Notes: a model not told the origin generated them from the sequence alone. DNA of 64,000 nucleotides from Roseovarius aestuarii (GCA_027214255.1 JAPWHL010000009.1:1-64000), one strand, 5' to 3'. Positions 25,604 to 35,468 are shown, counted from the stretch's first letter. A program made the numbers and translations.

Positions 25604-26653
25604 TCAATCGGATTTGATCATCATTGGCCCCGACAGGATCAGCGCGATCAGGTCGGCCTGCCGGTTTGTACCGGTTTTTTGAAACAGATTGCGCATGTGG
25701 AAGGCGATGGTTGTTTGTGACACGCCCATTTCGGCCGCCACATCCGCAGGGCGTGCGCCACAGGCCAAAGCCCCCGCGATGCGGGCCTCGGTCGGTGTCA
25801 GGCCAAACAGATCAATGAGCAACGCCTGGGACACCCGCTGACGATCCGGCGAGGATAAAAACAACGCGACACGAGGCGCGTCTGATCCGGCGTTTGAATG
25901 GTTTGGCAATGCGCAGGCCAGCGCCGAGATATTGGTGGCATCCAGCCTGCTCAGCAACATCGCACCAACCACTTTCTCGGTTCCGTCCTGCGCCGCGTCC
26001 AGCGTTGCGGCGATGGCCTGTTGGAGCTGGCGGTCTGATGGCGGGTCATTGGCGTAAACACCATCTGCGCCAATGCGAATGAACTGAAATTCGGCGGCCA
26101 TGTCATGCGCCGCCCGGTTGGTCAGAACGGGTTTGCCCTGCTTGCCCAACAACACGATTCCAAGTGACATCAAGTCCAACGCCTGTTCGACCCCCTCGCC
26201 GGTCAATCCGTCAAACGCGCCGCGCAGGTGGGTCATCTCATCATCATGGCGTGTACGGATGCGTTCCACCTGACGCAGGCGGGCGCTGATTGTGGCCAGC
26301 ATCAGGTCGTAATCCACAGGTTTGACCAAATAATCGTCAGCGCCGGATAGCTTGCCTTCTACGACCTCACGCGGCTCGGACAGGGCTGTTAGGAATACAA
26401 ATGGTGTCATCGCCATATCGGGGCGTCGTGTGCGCAGTGCTTTTAGAACGCCGTAGCCGTCAAGGCCGGGCATGTTGATGTCACACAAAAGCAGGTCTGG
26501 CGTGTATTCGGCCAACACCGCAAGAGCGGCGTCGCCATCTTTGACTGCGCGCGTGCGGTATCCGGCGTCTGTCAGTTCTTCTACGATATCACAGCGCAAC
26601 GCGTCTTCGTCTTCGATTACCAGAATCAAGGCTGGTTGCGAGTCCTGTGTCAT
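25604..26653 (-). CDS. REC-LuxR response regulator
   Basis: 349 residues. The receiver domain (about 9-125) has LVIEDEDALRCDI, phospho-acceptor Asp in LLLCDINMPGLDGYG, Thr in FLTAL and Lys in YLVKPVDYD. A PAS-like or linker middle part (about 140-270) is followed by a LuxR HTH (about 285-345: LTPTEARIAGALACGARPAD, SQTTIAFHMRNLFQKTG). It is the third gene of a tightly coupled operon, with its ATG overlapping the kinase TGA. The domain order, with a long middle region before the HTH, is unlike the short NarL type. It is the output of the upstream kinase. Confidence 0.9.
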   Translation of the reverse strand: MTQDSQPALILVIEDEDALRCDIVEELTDAGYRTRAVKDGDAALAVLAEYTPDLLLCDINMPGLDGYGVLKALRTRRPDMAMTPFVFLTALSEPREVVEGKLSGADDYLVKPVDYDLMLATISARLRQVERIRTRHDDEMTHLRGAFDGLTGEGVEQALDLMSLGIVLLGKQGKPVLTNRAAHDMAAEFQFIRIGADGVYANDPPSDRQLQQAIAATLDAAQDGTEKVVGAMLLSRLDATNISALACALPNHSNAGSDAPRVALFLSSPDRQRVSQALLIDLFGLTPTEARIAGALACGARPADVAAEMGVSQTTIAFHMRNLFQKTGTNRQADLIALILSGPMMIKSD

Positions 26654-28422
26654 ATCAAGCTCTCATAGAAGCGGGGGAGGGTCAGGCGAAAAGTTGTCGT
26701 TTCGGCACTGGAAAGAAGGCTGACGTCGCCGCCTTGCATGCGTGCCAATGTACGCGCAATGAACAATCCCACGCCGGTGCCCTTGCTGCCGACGCTGTTT
26801 GTCCCGCGAAAATTACGGACGAATATCTGGGCGCGCTCTTTCTCAGGAATGGGGTTTCCCTCATTGCTCACATCACAAAACAGGTTCTCGGCATCGCTAT
26901 GGTAGGTCACTACAATTGGCGTGTCGGGTGCTGCGTATTTGACGGCGTTTGAGACAAGGTTTTCCAATACCTGTTCGGCATGGGCAGGGTCGCAAAAGGC
27001 TGTTCCCGGATCTTCGGTGGGTTGGCGGATGACAATTTGCCGCCCGTCAGCAGTGGTGCGTTGATAGGCGCACACGGTATTGACGATCTGACCCAGATCA
27101 CAGGCAGTGCGGCGTGCCCCGATCAGGCCTGCATCCAGTCGTGCAGCATCCATCGTGCTGTCCACCAGCCGCGTTAGGCCATCGATCGCGTCTCTGGCAC
27201 GGGTGGCGCGTTCGTTTATTTCTTCTGGCGTCGCGCGGGTTCCGCGCCGTATCAGCCTTTGCAAAGCCGAATCCGCAACGGCCAGAGGCGTGCGAAACTG
27301 GTGCGATACCATTGCAGCAAAATTGCGATAAAGTTTGGCGGCAGATCGTTCGCGTTGCAGCGCATTATCCAGATCACGGGTACGCTCGCTAACCAATTCC
27401 TCTAGTCGGTCCCGGTCTTGTGCATCCTTTTGCAGAGCCTTGTATCGATCCGTTGCGTCATTCAGAAACAGGATCGCGCCCAAGGTTTCATCGTCGTTCC
27501 GCAAGGGAAAAAAACGCAGATCAACGCGTAATGGAATGTCTCTATGGGGCTGAAACAGTGGTTGAAGTGTGAGATGTTCTGTGTGCCCGTGTAGTGCCCG
27601 CGCAATCCCTTCGCGCACCGGGGAAATGTCAAAGAACCCCGCCACATTCCTTAGTGGTCGCCCCACAGCCTGCTGCGCGGATTTGCCCATTAGTTTCTCC
27701 ATGGCATCGTTCCATAGGGTGCAGCGTCCGGTGCGATCCACAGCGAGGATACCTTCGCCGCTGGACGAGATTAGAAGCCCCGAAAAATCACGTTCACGCC
27801 GCAGCATGCTGTTGTCACGACGCGACTGGCGCAGTGACAGAAACAACGCCACTGTCAGGATACCGCCGGCCAACATGATCCCGATCAGTGACGCGATCGT
27901 TTGTCGCAAATGGGATCGATAAACCTCTAACCTTCCCCCCAATTCGTCCCAGTCCGCGATCATCGCGGCGTTGGCAGCCCGCCCGAAAAGACGTGGTACT
28001 GGTTCAAGAGTCGCACGTAATCGGGGGCCATCGGCAGGTTTGAATTTATCGATCAACGGTTGGATTTCTTCCAGCGTGAGGGTCAGGTCATCCAGCTCTT
28101 TTGCAAGCCCGATCCCTTCCACAAACCGGCGCTGTGGCCCATCATTCAGAAGGGCAATCCGGCTTAAAAGGATGTCAAACCGTAGCGAGATCTGATCTTG
28201 ATCCGTTGCGTTGTTTTCAGCCAGCGCCATCGTTTCTGCCATACGCAGGGCCGCTACTTCGCCTTTGTGCAACACCCACAGCATGTTGTGCTCGGCGTTG
28301 ACACGCATCGCATTCTCGACCTCGAACATGCGGAACATTGAGAACACCATTAAAACGGCGAACAGGAAAACCGCCGCCAAAGTCAGGCCAAACCCAACAG
28401 CAGGATTCCAACGGAGCGTCAT
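26650..28422 (-). CDS. Membrane PAS sensor histidine kinase
   Basis: 590 residues. Transmembrane segments at about 10-32 and 175-197 flank a helical periplasmic sensor region (33-174). A PAS domain follows (about 215-335; SSGEGILAVDRTGRCTLWN), then a short coiled region, the HisKA H-box VSHQFRTPLAVADSAL and the HATPase (LENLVSNAVKYA; GTGVGLFIARTLARMQGG). It autophosphorylates and passes phosphate to the REC-LuxR partner, whose gene overlaps by 4 bases. Upstream, also overlapping by 4 bases, is a periplasmic molybdopterin-fold protein that could be its ligand-binding partner. Confidence 0.9.
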   Translation of the reverse strand: MTLRWNPAVGFGLTLAAVFLFAVLMVFSMFRMFEVENAMRVNAEHNMLWVLHKGEVAALRMAETMALAENNATDQDQISLRFDILLSRIALLNDGPQRRFVEGIGLAKELDDLTLTLEEIQPLIDKFKPADGPRLRATLEPVPRLFGRAANAAMIADWDELGGRLEVYRSHLRQTIASLIGIMLAGGILTVALFLSLRQSRRDNSMLRRERDFSGLLISSSGEGILAVDRTGRCTLWNDAMEKLMGKSAQQAVGRPLRNVAGFFDISPVREGIARALHGHTEHLTLQPLFQPHRDIPLRVDLRFFPLRNDDETLGAILFLNDATDRYKALQKDAQDRDRLEELVSERTRDLDNALQRERSAAKLYRNFAAMVSHQFRTPLAVADSALQRLIRRGTRATPEEINERATRARDAIDGLTRLVDSTMDAARLDAGLIGARRTACDLGQIVNTVCAYQRTTADGRQIVIRQPTEDPGTAFCDPAHAEQVLENLVSNAVKYAAPDTPIVVTYHSDAENLFCDVSNEGNPIPEKERAQIFVRNFRGTNSVGSKGTGVGLFIARTLARMQGGDVSLLSSAETTTFRLTLPRFYESLI

Positions 28423-28895
28423 CGCACCTCAAGCTGGCTCAGCTGCCACACCCAGCGATAGTCATAGCGAATGTCCTGTAATACTTCGTGCTCATCGCGC
28501 GGGTAAATTATCCACAATGGTCCCTTGTCAGCCCTGCTCAGCGCCACCCCATCCATGCTATCCGCAACGATCACGTCGTAATCATAGAAATCGGCCATCG
28601 GTATGTCGACGACGTAGTCATTCACGGCAATGGCCGTCACCGTTTCGCCCTCGGCATCCAGGCGATCCAACAGGTCGCGCATTAAAAAACCTGTAAAGCT
28701 GTGCTTACCATCTGTCACAGACGTTGTGGTGATGATTTGGACACTTGGCAGGGCTGATATCGCCTCACGATCAAGGCTGACTGTTCCGCCCGATATTTGG
28801 CCCGATACCCGCAAAATGACATCGTTTTGGGCATTTGCGGTGAAGGCAAATACACATAACACCCCGACAAGCCCAGCACCTGCTTGCGTTTGCAT
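28419..28895 (-). CDS. Periplasmic molybdopterin-fold protein lacking the cofactor cysteine
   Basis: 158 residues. A signal peptide (1-22, cut after ANA) precedes a domain like the oxidoreductase molybdopterin-binding (SUOX) fold: ILRVSGQI, VSLDREAISALPS, FTGFLMRDLLDRL, DYVVDIPMADF, GPLWIIYPRD. In catalytic members a cysteine ligates molybdenum. The only cysteine here is in the signal peptide, so redox catalysis with Mo is unlikely. It is translationally coupled to the sensor kinase (ATGA overlap), which suggests a sensory accessory protein. AGGAG precedes the ATG. Confidence 0.75.
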   Translation of the reverse strand: MQTQAGAGLVGVLCVFAFTANAQNDVILRVSGQISGGTVSLDREAISALPSVQIITTTSVTDGKHSFTGFLMRDLLDRLDAEGETVTAIAVNDYVVDIPMADFYDYDVIVADSMDGVALSRADKGPLWIIYPRDEHEVLQDIRYDYRWVWQLSQLEVR

Positions 28896-29239
28896 TTAGG
28901 AATCTCCTTTCGGGGCGGGCGATTTACACTGCATACGCGTGCTTTGTTCACTTACCCACAAATTTTCTGGCATGCCCCGTCTAAACGAACGGGGCGCAAC
29001 CTGACCTTCGCATGCAAGTATCCGCGCATAAAGCCCCGCTTTTCAAGTGGGTTGCGTTACTACGGCGCGGATGTGTTGTGGTCGCGTCATTAAACCCGAC
29101 GTTACGCCAGTGTTTGTGGCATGTTTGATTCGGCGTCGGTAATAAAGTAATTTTAAGATCGTGGTCCCGGCGGCCCTTAAAACCGCTGGGGCCATATTTC
29201 TCATTTTGCTTTTACCACGAATTGCAAACAGGAGACACC
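28896..29239. other. Divergent intergenic region with two hairpins
   Basis: A region of 344 bases between the kinase operon and the membrane-protein gene. A 7-pair stem, GCCCCGT with ACGGGGC, lies at 28974-28995. A wobble-containing stem of about 11 pairs lies near 29162-29192 in what would be the leader of the downstream gene. Promoters for both directions must lie here. No clear operator palindrome was recognised and no small gene is convincing. Confidence 0.4.
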
Positions 29240-30211
29240 ATGTGGGATTTCAGCATGGGCCGCGCGATGGGAATGATGCTGCGCACGTTGCCCTTTATCC
29301 TTTTACGTATGGCGGTCTATTTCGGTATCACGCTAGGCTATATACTTGTCACGGGAATTGGTGCCGGCGTTGGGTATGGCGTAGGTGGCTTTGGCGATGA
29401 AAGCTTTCAGGCAAGTACGACGCTTTGGGGCGGGTTTGCTGGCTTTGGTATTTTCGGGGCCATCATGTATTGGGCGCGTGAATACATCCTGTACATCGTC
29501 AAGGCGGGGCATATCGCCGTCCTGATCGAATTGATCGACGACAAGCCGATGCCCCAAGGACGCGGTCAGATTGATCACGCAACCGCTGTAGTCAAAGAAC
29601 GCTTCCCGCAAGCCAGTATGCTGTTTGTTATGGATCAATTGATCAAGGGCGTGATCCGGGCCATCACCGGGTTGGTCCGTGGTATCATGACGATCCTGCC
29701 AATCCCCGGTGCCCAACAGTTCGCAGGGCTGCTGTCGGCCTTTTTGCGCGTTGCGGTTGGGTTCATCGACGAAGTGATCCTTGCCTATGCGATCAGAACG
29801 CAGTCCACCAATGCATGGATGTCTGCCAAAGAGGCGTTGGTACTCTATGGGCAGAACTACAAGGTTTTGCTGAAAAATGCGGCTTGGTTGGCGTTGTTCG
29901 TCTATGGGCTTAGTTTTCTGGTGTTTTTGCTGATGCTCGCTCCGGCCGCTTTGGTTGTTTACTTGATGCCGGGGGCATGGGCGGCCGGGGGGGTGGTTTT
30001 TGCCCTACTGTTCGCTTGGAGTGTGAAAACCGCTTTGTTAGAGCCGTTTGCGATCACTTGCATGATGCAAGTCTATTTTAAGGTCATCGAAGGCCAGCAG
30101 CCTAATCCCGAATGGGAGGCTAAGCTTGAACAATTGTCCGGTAAGTTCCGCAAACTAAAGGACCGGGCATTAGGTGCGGCGAATGATGCACCGAACACGC
30201 CCACAGTTTGA
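29240..30211 (+). CDS. Unrecognised polytopic membrane protein, partner of the VWA protein
   Basis: 323 residues that I cannot assign to a named family. Hydrophobic segments lie near residues 14-60 (glycine-rich: GIGAGVGYGVGGFG), 68-90, 135-170 and 215-265. A hydrophilic C-terminus (PNPEWEAKLEQLSGKFRKLK) looks cytoplasmic. AGGAG lies just before the ATG at 29240; an upstream TTG start would add six residues. Its stop falls about 50 bases before the start of the secreted von Willebrand A protein on the same strand, so the two are probably co-expressed. Confidence 0.75.
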   Translation: MWDFSMGRAMGMMLRTLPFILLRMAVYFGITLGYILVTGIGAGVGYGVGGFGDESFQASTTLWGGFAGFGIFGAIMYWAREYILYIVKAGHIAVLIELIDDKPMPQGRGQIDHATAVVKERFPQASMLFVMDQLIKGVIRAITGLVRGIMTILPIPGAQQFAGLLSAFLRVAVGFIDEVILAYAIRTQSTNAWMSAKEALVLYGQNYKVLLKNAAWLALFVYGLSFLVFLLMLAPAALVVYLMPGAWAAGGVVFALLFAWSVKTALLEPFAITCMMQVYFKVIEGQQPNPEWEAKLEQLSGKFRKLKDRALGAANDAPNTPTV

Positions 30212-30264
30212 CGCGAGCCGCCGGGTCACATTCAAAACCACGAGCACACGTAAGGACGGATGAA

Positions 30265-32025
30265 ATGCGACACTGTACTGCTAAATTTGCGGCTTTCATG
30301 GTGGCCGGAACTTGCGCCTTTTCGGCCCCGGCTTTTGCGGGCGAGGATGTCGTGATCGTCTATGATGCGTCGGGCTCCATGTGGGGGCAGGTTGACGGCA
30401 CCAGCAAGATCGAGATCGCCCGCGATGTTCTGGCCGATTTGGTTGGGAAATGGGACGCTGGAAACAATCTGGGCCTCGTCGCCTATGGGCACCGCAGAAA
30501 CGGCGATTGCACAGATATAGAGACGATGATCGCCCCCGGCAAAGTGGACACGTCCAGTTTCATCGCGACGGTCAACGCGATCAAACCTATGGGCAAAACT
30601 CCGATTTCTGCCGCAGTGCAACATGCCGCCGATCTGATGGCTTATCGTGACGTGCCTGCCACGGTCATTCTGATTTCTGACGGGGTGGAAACATGCAACG
30701 CGGATCCTTGCGCATTGGCGACGCAACTGGCGCAACAAGGGGTGAAATTCACCACCCATGTCGTTGGATTTGACTTGGAGGATGAGGCCTATGCCAGCCT
30801 GTCTTGCATTGCGGAAAACACAGGCGGTGTATTCGTGCCTGCCAGCAACGCCACGGAATTGAACGATGCTTTGGCACAGGTCCAATCTGTCGTGGTTGAG
30901 CAAGCCACCGCGCCAGTGCCTGAACCCGAACCAACAACGCCCGCTCTTCCCGAGGTGACCATCACCGGCCCCGCTCAGGCGACGACCGGTGCGGAGTTTG
31001 ACGTGGCGTGGTCGCAGACGATCAGCCCCAGAGATGTGATCACCATTGTTCCTGCCGGAAACGACGAAGGCATGAGCGAGAACCACATCCGCACGCGTGA
31101 CGTCACCGAAGGCACGCTGACCGCGCCCTCCGAGCCGGGGCTGTACGAACTGCGGTACTTGCTGAACGAAGGCCGCAAGACGCTGGCGACGGCGGGGATC
31201 GAAGTGGTGGCGGCCGAGGTGACCATCACCGGCCCCGCTCAGGCGACGACCGGTGCGGAGTTTGACGTGGCGTGGTCGCAGACGATCAGCCCCAGAGATG
31301 TGATCACCATTGTTCCTGCCGGAAACGACGAAGGCATGAGCGAGAACCACATCCGCACGCGTGACGTCACCGAAGGCACGCTGACCGCGCCCTCCGAGCC
31401 GGGGCTGTACGAACTGCGGTACTTGCTGAACGAAGGCCGCAAGACGCTGGCGACGGCGGGGATCGAAGTGGTGGCGGCTGAAATTGGCATTGCAGGCCCG
31501 GGGGTTGTCCGGGCGGGCAGTGACGTGGATGTGTCATGGTCCAGTACTGTCAATCCCGGCGATATCGTCACAATTGTCCCTGCTGGCGCAAATGGGGACG
31601 CGGTCGACACGCATATTCGCACCCGAAACCAAACCGAAGGCAGGCTGGAAGCGCCCACTGATCCGGGTCTGTATGAAATCCGTTATGTTCTGAATGAAGG
31701 TCGTCGGATGCTGACCAGTACGCCATTGGAAGTGGTGCCAGCCGATGCACCTTTAGATGACGGCGCAGGCCTGTCTGTGCCCACCAACGCGGGTGTCGGT
31801 GAAACGATCACCGTGTCATGGACCGTGAGCAGTGAGAGCGCGGATCAACGAATCGCCCTGGCGCGGGTGGATCAGCCCGACTTTAGCTGGGTTACTGTGC
31901 AATCGGTGGGTGCGGGGAAATCCCTGCAACTGGCGATGCCCGACACTGCGGGCAGCTATGAAATACGGTATCTGGATGTATCCGGCCGCCAGATACTGGG
32001 ACGTTCGATCATCGAGGTGAAATAG
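30265..32025 (+). CDS. Secreted von Willebrand factor A protein with four repeat modules
   Basis: 586 residues. Signal peptide 1-24 (ends AFA-GE). VWA domain at about 25-215 with a MIDAS site DASGSMWG and the later Thr and Asp positions (GKTPISAAV; SDGVETC). After a Pro-rich linker, four beta-sandwich-like modules follow at about 230-317, 318-405, 406-493 and 500-586, each ending in a GLYE-RY-L-EGR-like pattern. Modules 1 and 2 are identical at DNA level, and module 3 is clearly diverged. The ATG at 30265 is followed directly by the signal peptide, and an AAGGACGG site precedes it. Probably a periplasmic or surface adhesion or assembly protein. Confidence 0.85.
   Translation: MRHCTAKFAAFMVAGTCAFSAPAFAGEDVVIVYDASGSMWGQVDGTSKIEIARDVLADLVGKWDAGNNLGLVAYGHRRNGDCTDIETMIAPGKVDTSSFIATVNAIKPMGKTPISAAVQHAADLMAYRDVPATVILISDGVETCNADPCALATQLAQQGVKFTTHVVGFDLEDEAYASLSCIAENTGGVFVPASNATELNDALAQVQSVVVEQATAPVPEPEPTTPALPEVTITGPAQATTGAEFDVAWSQTISPRDVITIVPAGNDEGMSENHIRTRDVTEGTLTAPSEPGLYELRYLLNEGRKTLATAGIEVVAAEVTITGPAQATTGAEFDVAWSQTISPRDVITIVPAGNDEGMSENHIRTRDVTEGTLTAPSEPGLYELRYLLNEGRKTLATAGIEVVAAEIGIAGPGVVRAGSDVDVSWSSTVNPGDIVTIVPAGANGDAVDTHIRTRNQTEGRLEAPTDPGLYEIRYVLNEGRRMLTSTPLEVVPADAPLDDGAGLSVPTNAGVGETITVSWTVSSESADQRIALARVDQPDFSWVTVQSVGAGKSLQLAMPDTAGSYEIRYLDVSGRQILGRSIIEVK
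30952..31479. repeat. Perfect 264-base tandem duplication within the VWA gene
   Basis: Copies 30952-31215 and 31216-31479 agree at every base compared except the last one (C versus T). The unit is 88 codons and in frame, beginning EVTITGPAQATTGAEFDVAW. The near-zero divergence of two adjacent modules, beside a third that differs widely, indicates recent duplication or gene conversion. Confidence 0.92.
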
Positions 32026-32047
32026 CCATCTATGGCAGGGGGAGGGC

Positions 32048-32230
32048 CTAGAAATCGACGGCCAGCCCCTTTTTCTCCCAGTCGCCGAACCGCACTGGCT
32101 CGGGGCCTTTGCGTCCGCCCAGCTCGGGTGGGAGATCCAGCGCCTGAGCTGCCTTTCGACGGTCCTCGGCTTCGGCGAGGGCACGTTGGGCGGCGGGAGG
32201 CAAATCGGGTTGATTGTTGGTATCGGTCAT
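32048..32230 (-). CDS. DUF1674 / SDHAF4-like succinate dehydrogenase assembly factor
   Basis: 60 residues. The C-terminal signature GPEPVRFGDWEKKGLAVDF is that of DUF1674, whose mitochondrial relative SDHAF4 binds flavinated SdhA and aids its assembly. The N-terminal half is an Ala- and Glu-rich helix. The start at 32230 follows AAGGAA and leaves only the conserved part; the longer in-frame start would run into the divergent rsmB gene. It is convergent with the VWA gene and divergent from rsmB. Confidence 0.85.
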   Translation of the reverse strand: MTDTNNQPDLPPAAQRALAEAEDRRKAAQALDLPPELGGRKGPEPVRFGDWEKKGLAVDF

Positions 32231-32300
32231 CCGCAGGGTTCCTTTTAGCGCGTGCCCTTGATATACGCCGCCGTCACCATACGGCAAGGAGATGTCCGTC

Positions 32301-33566
32301 ATGCCCCCCACCGAATCCGCCCGCCGCAGTGCGGTTAACATGCTGGATCAGATTTTGGGCGAAGGTCGGCTAATGTCCGAGCTGCTTGGATCCGGGGCGT
32401 TGGAACGTTTACCCCCGGCAGAGCGCGCCCGTGCCCAACGTCTGACAACGCAGACACTGCGTGGATTGGAACGTGCGGATAAATTGTTGGCGCGACATCT
32501 ACGCAAATCTCCGCCGCTGCATGTTCACAATGTTCTCCGACTGGGTACGGTCGAACTGGCCTTGGGTGGGGACGCGCATGGTGTGGTCAATGATTGTGTC
32601 GGGTTGGTCAGCGGGCACAAGAAATTCGGCTCGCTCAAGGGGCTGATCAACGCTGTTTTGCGCAAAATGGCCGTTGAAGGGCCGCGCGACTGGGACAGTT
32701 TGCGAGCGCCACAAATGTCTAAGTGGCTGCGTGACCCATTGCGGCAGGCCTATGGGGCCGACGCGATCCGTGGGTTTGAGGCGGCTCATTTTGCCGGTGC
32801 TCCCCTTGATCTCACGGCCAAGGGCGATGCCGCGGCGGTGGCGCAGGCCGTGGGCGGGACGGTTTTGCCGACCGGATCGGTCCGTCTTCAAGATGCCGGA
32901 CAGGTCAGCGCATTGCCGGGCTTTGACACTGGCGATTGGTGGGTTCAGGACGCTGCCGCCGCTTTGCCTGCGCGCATGCTGAATGTTCAACCGGGTGAAA
33001 CGGTGCTGGACCTGTGTGCGGCACCCGGCGGCAAGACCCTACAACTGGCTGCTGCCGGCGCGAACGTGACTGCGTTGGATGTGTCGGCCTATCGGATGGA
33101 GCGGGTGGTTGAAAACCTATCCCGCACCAAGCTGACTGCGCAAATCACTGTTGGTGATGCTCTGACCCATGAAGGTGGGCCATATGATGCCATTTTGCTG
33201 GATGCGCCCTGTTCTGCGACGGGCACCATCCGACGCCATGCTGACCTGCCTCATGCCCGTGACGGTGCCGAGATTGGTGAATTAATCTCCCTTCAGGCTC
33301 AGATGATCGACGCAGCTTTGGCGCTGTTAAAACCCGGCGGACGACTGATGTTTTGCACCTGTTCGCTTTTGCCGGATGAGGGGGAATGTCAGGTGGATGA
33401 GGCACTGTTGCGCCATAAATCACTGACCGTGGATAGCTCCGCGCGTGATGTCCCCGGTGTTGATCCCGCCTGGCATACGAGCGAAGGGGGATTGCGCCTG
33501 CGGCCTGATTACTGGGCCGACCAGGGTGGAATGGACGGGTTTTACATGGCTTTGCTGCGCACCTAA
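32301..33566 (+). CDS. rsmB: 16S rRNA m5C967 methyltransferase RsmB
   Basis: 421 residues. An N-terminal NusB-like RNA-binding domain (about 8-135) is followed by the SAM-dependent m5C methyltransferase domain (about 160-420). SAM motif I is VLDLCAAPGGKTLQLA. Motif IV is DAPCSATGTIRRHADL and motif VI is FCTCSLLPDEGECQ, whose two cysteines act in catalysis. It modifies C967 of 16S rRNA. ATG 32301 is chosen because AAGGAG lies nine bases upstream; ATG 32292 directly abuts that site. It is followed by heparinase-like, purH and lspA genes on the same strand, a recurrent order in Rhodobacteraceae. Confidence 0.9.
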   Translation: MPPTESARRSAVNMLDQILGEGRLMSELLGSGALERLPPAERARAQRLTTQTLRGLERADKLLARHLRKSPPLHVHNVLRLGTVELALGGDAHGVVNDCVGLVSGHKKFGSLKGLINAVLRKMAVEGPRDWDSLRAPQMSKWLRDPLRQAYGADAIRGFEAAHFAGAPLDLTAKGDAAAVAQAVGGTVLPTGSVRLQDAGQVSALPGFDTGDWWVQDAAAALPARMLNVQPGETVLDLCAAPGGKTLQLAAAGANVTALDVSAYRMERVVENLSRTKLTAQITVGDALTHEGGPYDAILLDAPCSATGTIRRHADLPHARDGAEIGELISLQAQMIDAALALLKPGGRLMFCTCSLLPDEGECQVDEALLRHKSLTVDSSARDVPGVDPAWHTSEGGLRLRPDYWADQGGMDGFYMALLRT

Positions 33567-33678
33567 GAGCCGCCGCGCCAGTGCGATCGCGATTTTCGCA
33601 ATGTTTCGGTGACTTGATCACACCGTCGCGGTATATTGCTTGCAAGAGGCGTCGCAAAGAGCGCCCAGAGGCGAGCAT

Positions 33679-35421
33679 ATGGCACAGACAGACACTTTAA
33701 CCGCGCGGTGGGTCCGTTTCAGAAACCGTGTTGCGGCGCGGCAGGCGGCATGGGCTAAACCCGCCACTGCCTTTGTGTCATCACCCGAGCCGCGCACAAT
33801 CGGCAGTTTTGCCAGAGGACGGCAGTTGTCTGCGGGTAACTTCTTGTTTGCCGGTCACCTTTTGCAGGAACCTGACCTGCAGATGTGGGATCTTCATGCG
33901 CCTGACCCACGCTATGAGGCTGAATTACACGGGTTCGCATGGCTGGATGATTTGGCTGCTGCTGGTGATCTGGCGGCGCGTCGTTGTGCGCAGGACTGGC
34001 TGTGGGGCTGGATCGCGCGATATGGCGCGGGTCGTGGCCCGGGCTGGACCCCCGATTTAACTGGGCGGCGTCTGATCCGGTGGATCAATCACGCATTATT
34101 TGCATTGAATGGGCAAGATAGCGCCGCATCGACGACGTTCTACCGCTCGTTGGCGCAGCAAACTCTGTTCTTGGGCAAGCGTTGGCACGTTGCCGCGCCG
34201 GGGTTGCCGCGTTTTGAGGCCCTGACAGGGTTGATCTATGCCGGACTGGCATTGGAGGGAATGCAGGCGCATGTCGATCCGGCTCTGCGGGCGTTGGAAC
34301 AGGAATGCAGACTGCGGATTGGTTCGGAAGGCTCGCTGCCCACCCGCAACCCCGAAGAATTGTTGGACGTGTTTACCTTATTGACCTGGACTGCCGAGGC
34401 CTTGGATGATGCTGGCAGATCGCCTGGCGATGCCCTGTCCGATGCGATTGAGCGAATCGCGCCCACCCTGCGCACCCTACGCCATGCCGATGGAGGGCTG
34501 GCCCGGTTTCATGGTGGTGGTCGCGGACTGGAAGGGCGACTGGATACTGCGTTGGCGGCCAGTGGAGTAAAGGGGCGTCAGCCCGATGGGCTGTCGATGG
34601 GATATGCACGGCTCAGTGCAGGGCGCACATCGGTTATTATTGACGCTAGCGCACCGCCTACTGGGCCTGCCTCGCGCAATGCCCATGCATCGACCATGGC
34701 GTTCGAGCTGACATCGGGGCGGCGGCCATTGATCGTCAACTGTGGGTCAGGTGAGACGTTTGGCACGGATTGGCGGCGTGCGGGGCGCGCCACGCCCTCG
34801 CATTCCACGCTGGTTCTGGCGGGTGAATCCTGTGCGCGATTGGGCGCGGACGCCGCCACGTCTGATTGGTTGGTCAGTGGGCCAAGCCATGTTCCGATCC
34901 AGATGAGCCATGCCCCGGACGGCCTGAGGTTTGAGGGGGGGCATGATGGGTATGTCGCCCGCTTTGGCCTGACCCATGCGCGCACTATGGAGATGACATT
35001 TGATGGACGCGGTATCGCGGGCGAGGACATGCTGTTGGCGCTGGAGCGCCCTGCGCGCCGCCGGTTTGATCGCGCTTTGGATGCCACGCAATTGCAAGGC
35101 GTCAAGTTCCAGATCCATTTTCACCTGCATCCTGACGTGGACAGTGCCATCGACATGGGCGGTGCTGCGGTCTCTTTGGCGCTGCGCAGTGGCGAAATAT
35201 GGGTGTTTCGTACCGATGCACGTGCCGAAATTACGCTGGAACCCAGCGTTTATCTGGAAAAAGACCGATTAAAGCCGCGTGCGACGAAACAGATTGTTCT
35301 ATCTGGGCGCGCAATGGAGTATGCGACCCGCATCAGGTGGTCCCTTGCCAAGGCGCAGGACACTCCGGTCAGTATTCGTGATCTGGCGCAGGATGACCCG
35401 TTCCCGCAGGACGATGGCTGA
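33679..35421 (+). CDS. Heparinase II/III-family protein
   Basis: 580 residues. An N-terminal alpha/alpha barrel-type region (about 40-290; [20 protein letters not shown]) precedes a C-terminal heparinase II/III beta-sheet domain (about 300-560), including [18 protein letters not shown] and a His-containing [10 protein letters not shown]. No signal peptide is seen. Family members cleave acidic polysaccharides, but the copy always found between rsmB and purH in this bacterial group has no demonstrated substrate that I know of. The ATG at 33679 follows a GAGGCGAG site. Confidence 0.83.
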   Translation: MAQTDTLTARWVRFRNRVAARQAAWAKPATAFVSSPEPRTIGSFARGRQLSAGNFLFAGHLLQEPDLQMWDLHAPDPRYEAELHGFAWLDDLAAAGDLAARRCAQDWLWGWIARYGAGRGPGWTPDLTGRRLIRWINHALFALNGQDSAASTTFYRSLAQQTLFLGKRWHVAAPGLPRFEALTGLIYAGLALEGMQAHVDPALRALEQECRLRIGSEGSLPTRNPEELLDVFTLLTWTAEALDDAGRSPGDALSDAIERIAPTLRTLRHADGGLARFHGGGRGLEGRLDTALAASGVKGRQPDGLSMGYARLSAGRTSVIIDASAPPTGPASRNAHASTMAFELTSGRRPLIVNCGSGETFGTDWRRAGRATPSHSTLVLAGESCARLGADAATSDWLVSGPSHVPIQMSHAPDGLRFEGGHDGYVARFGLTHARTMEMTFDGRGIAGEDMLLALERPARRRFDRALDATQLQGVKFQIHFHLHPDVDSAIDMGGAAVSLALRSGEIWVFRTDARAEITLEPSVYLEKDRLKPRATKQIVLSGRAMEYATRIRWSLAKAQDTPVSIRDLAQDDPFPQDDG

Positions 35422-35468
35422 CGGGGCCACCAACCAGATGCAACGCTTATCGCAGGACCCGTGCCGAC

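Noticed and set aside
30232-31350. Long minus-strand frame of 372 codons with internal repeats
   Set aside because: It lies wholly antisense to the VWA gene and its repeats are just the mirror of the tandem duplication. It has no start context.
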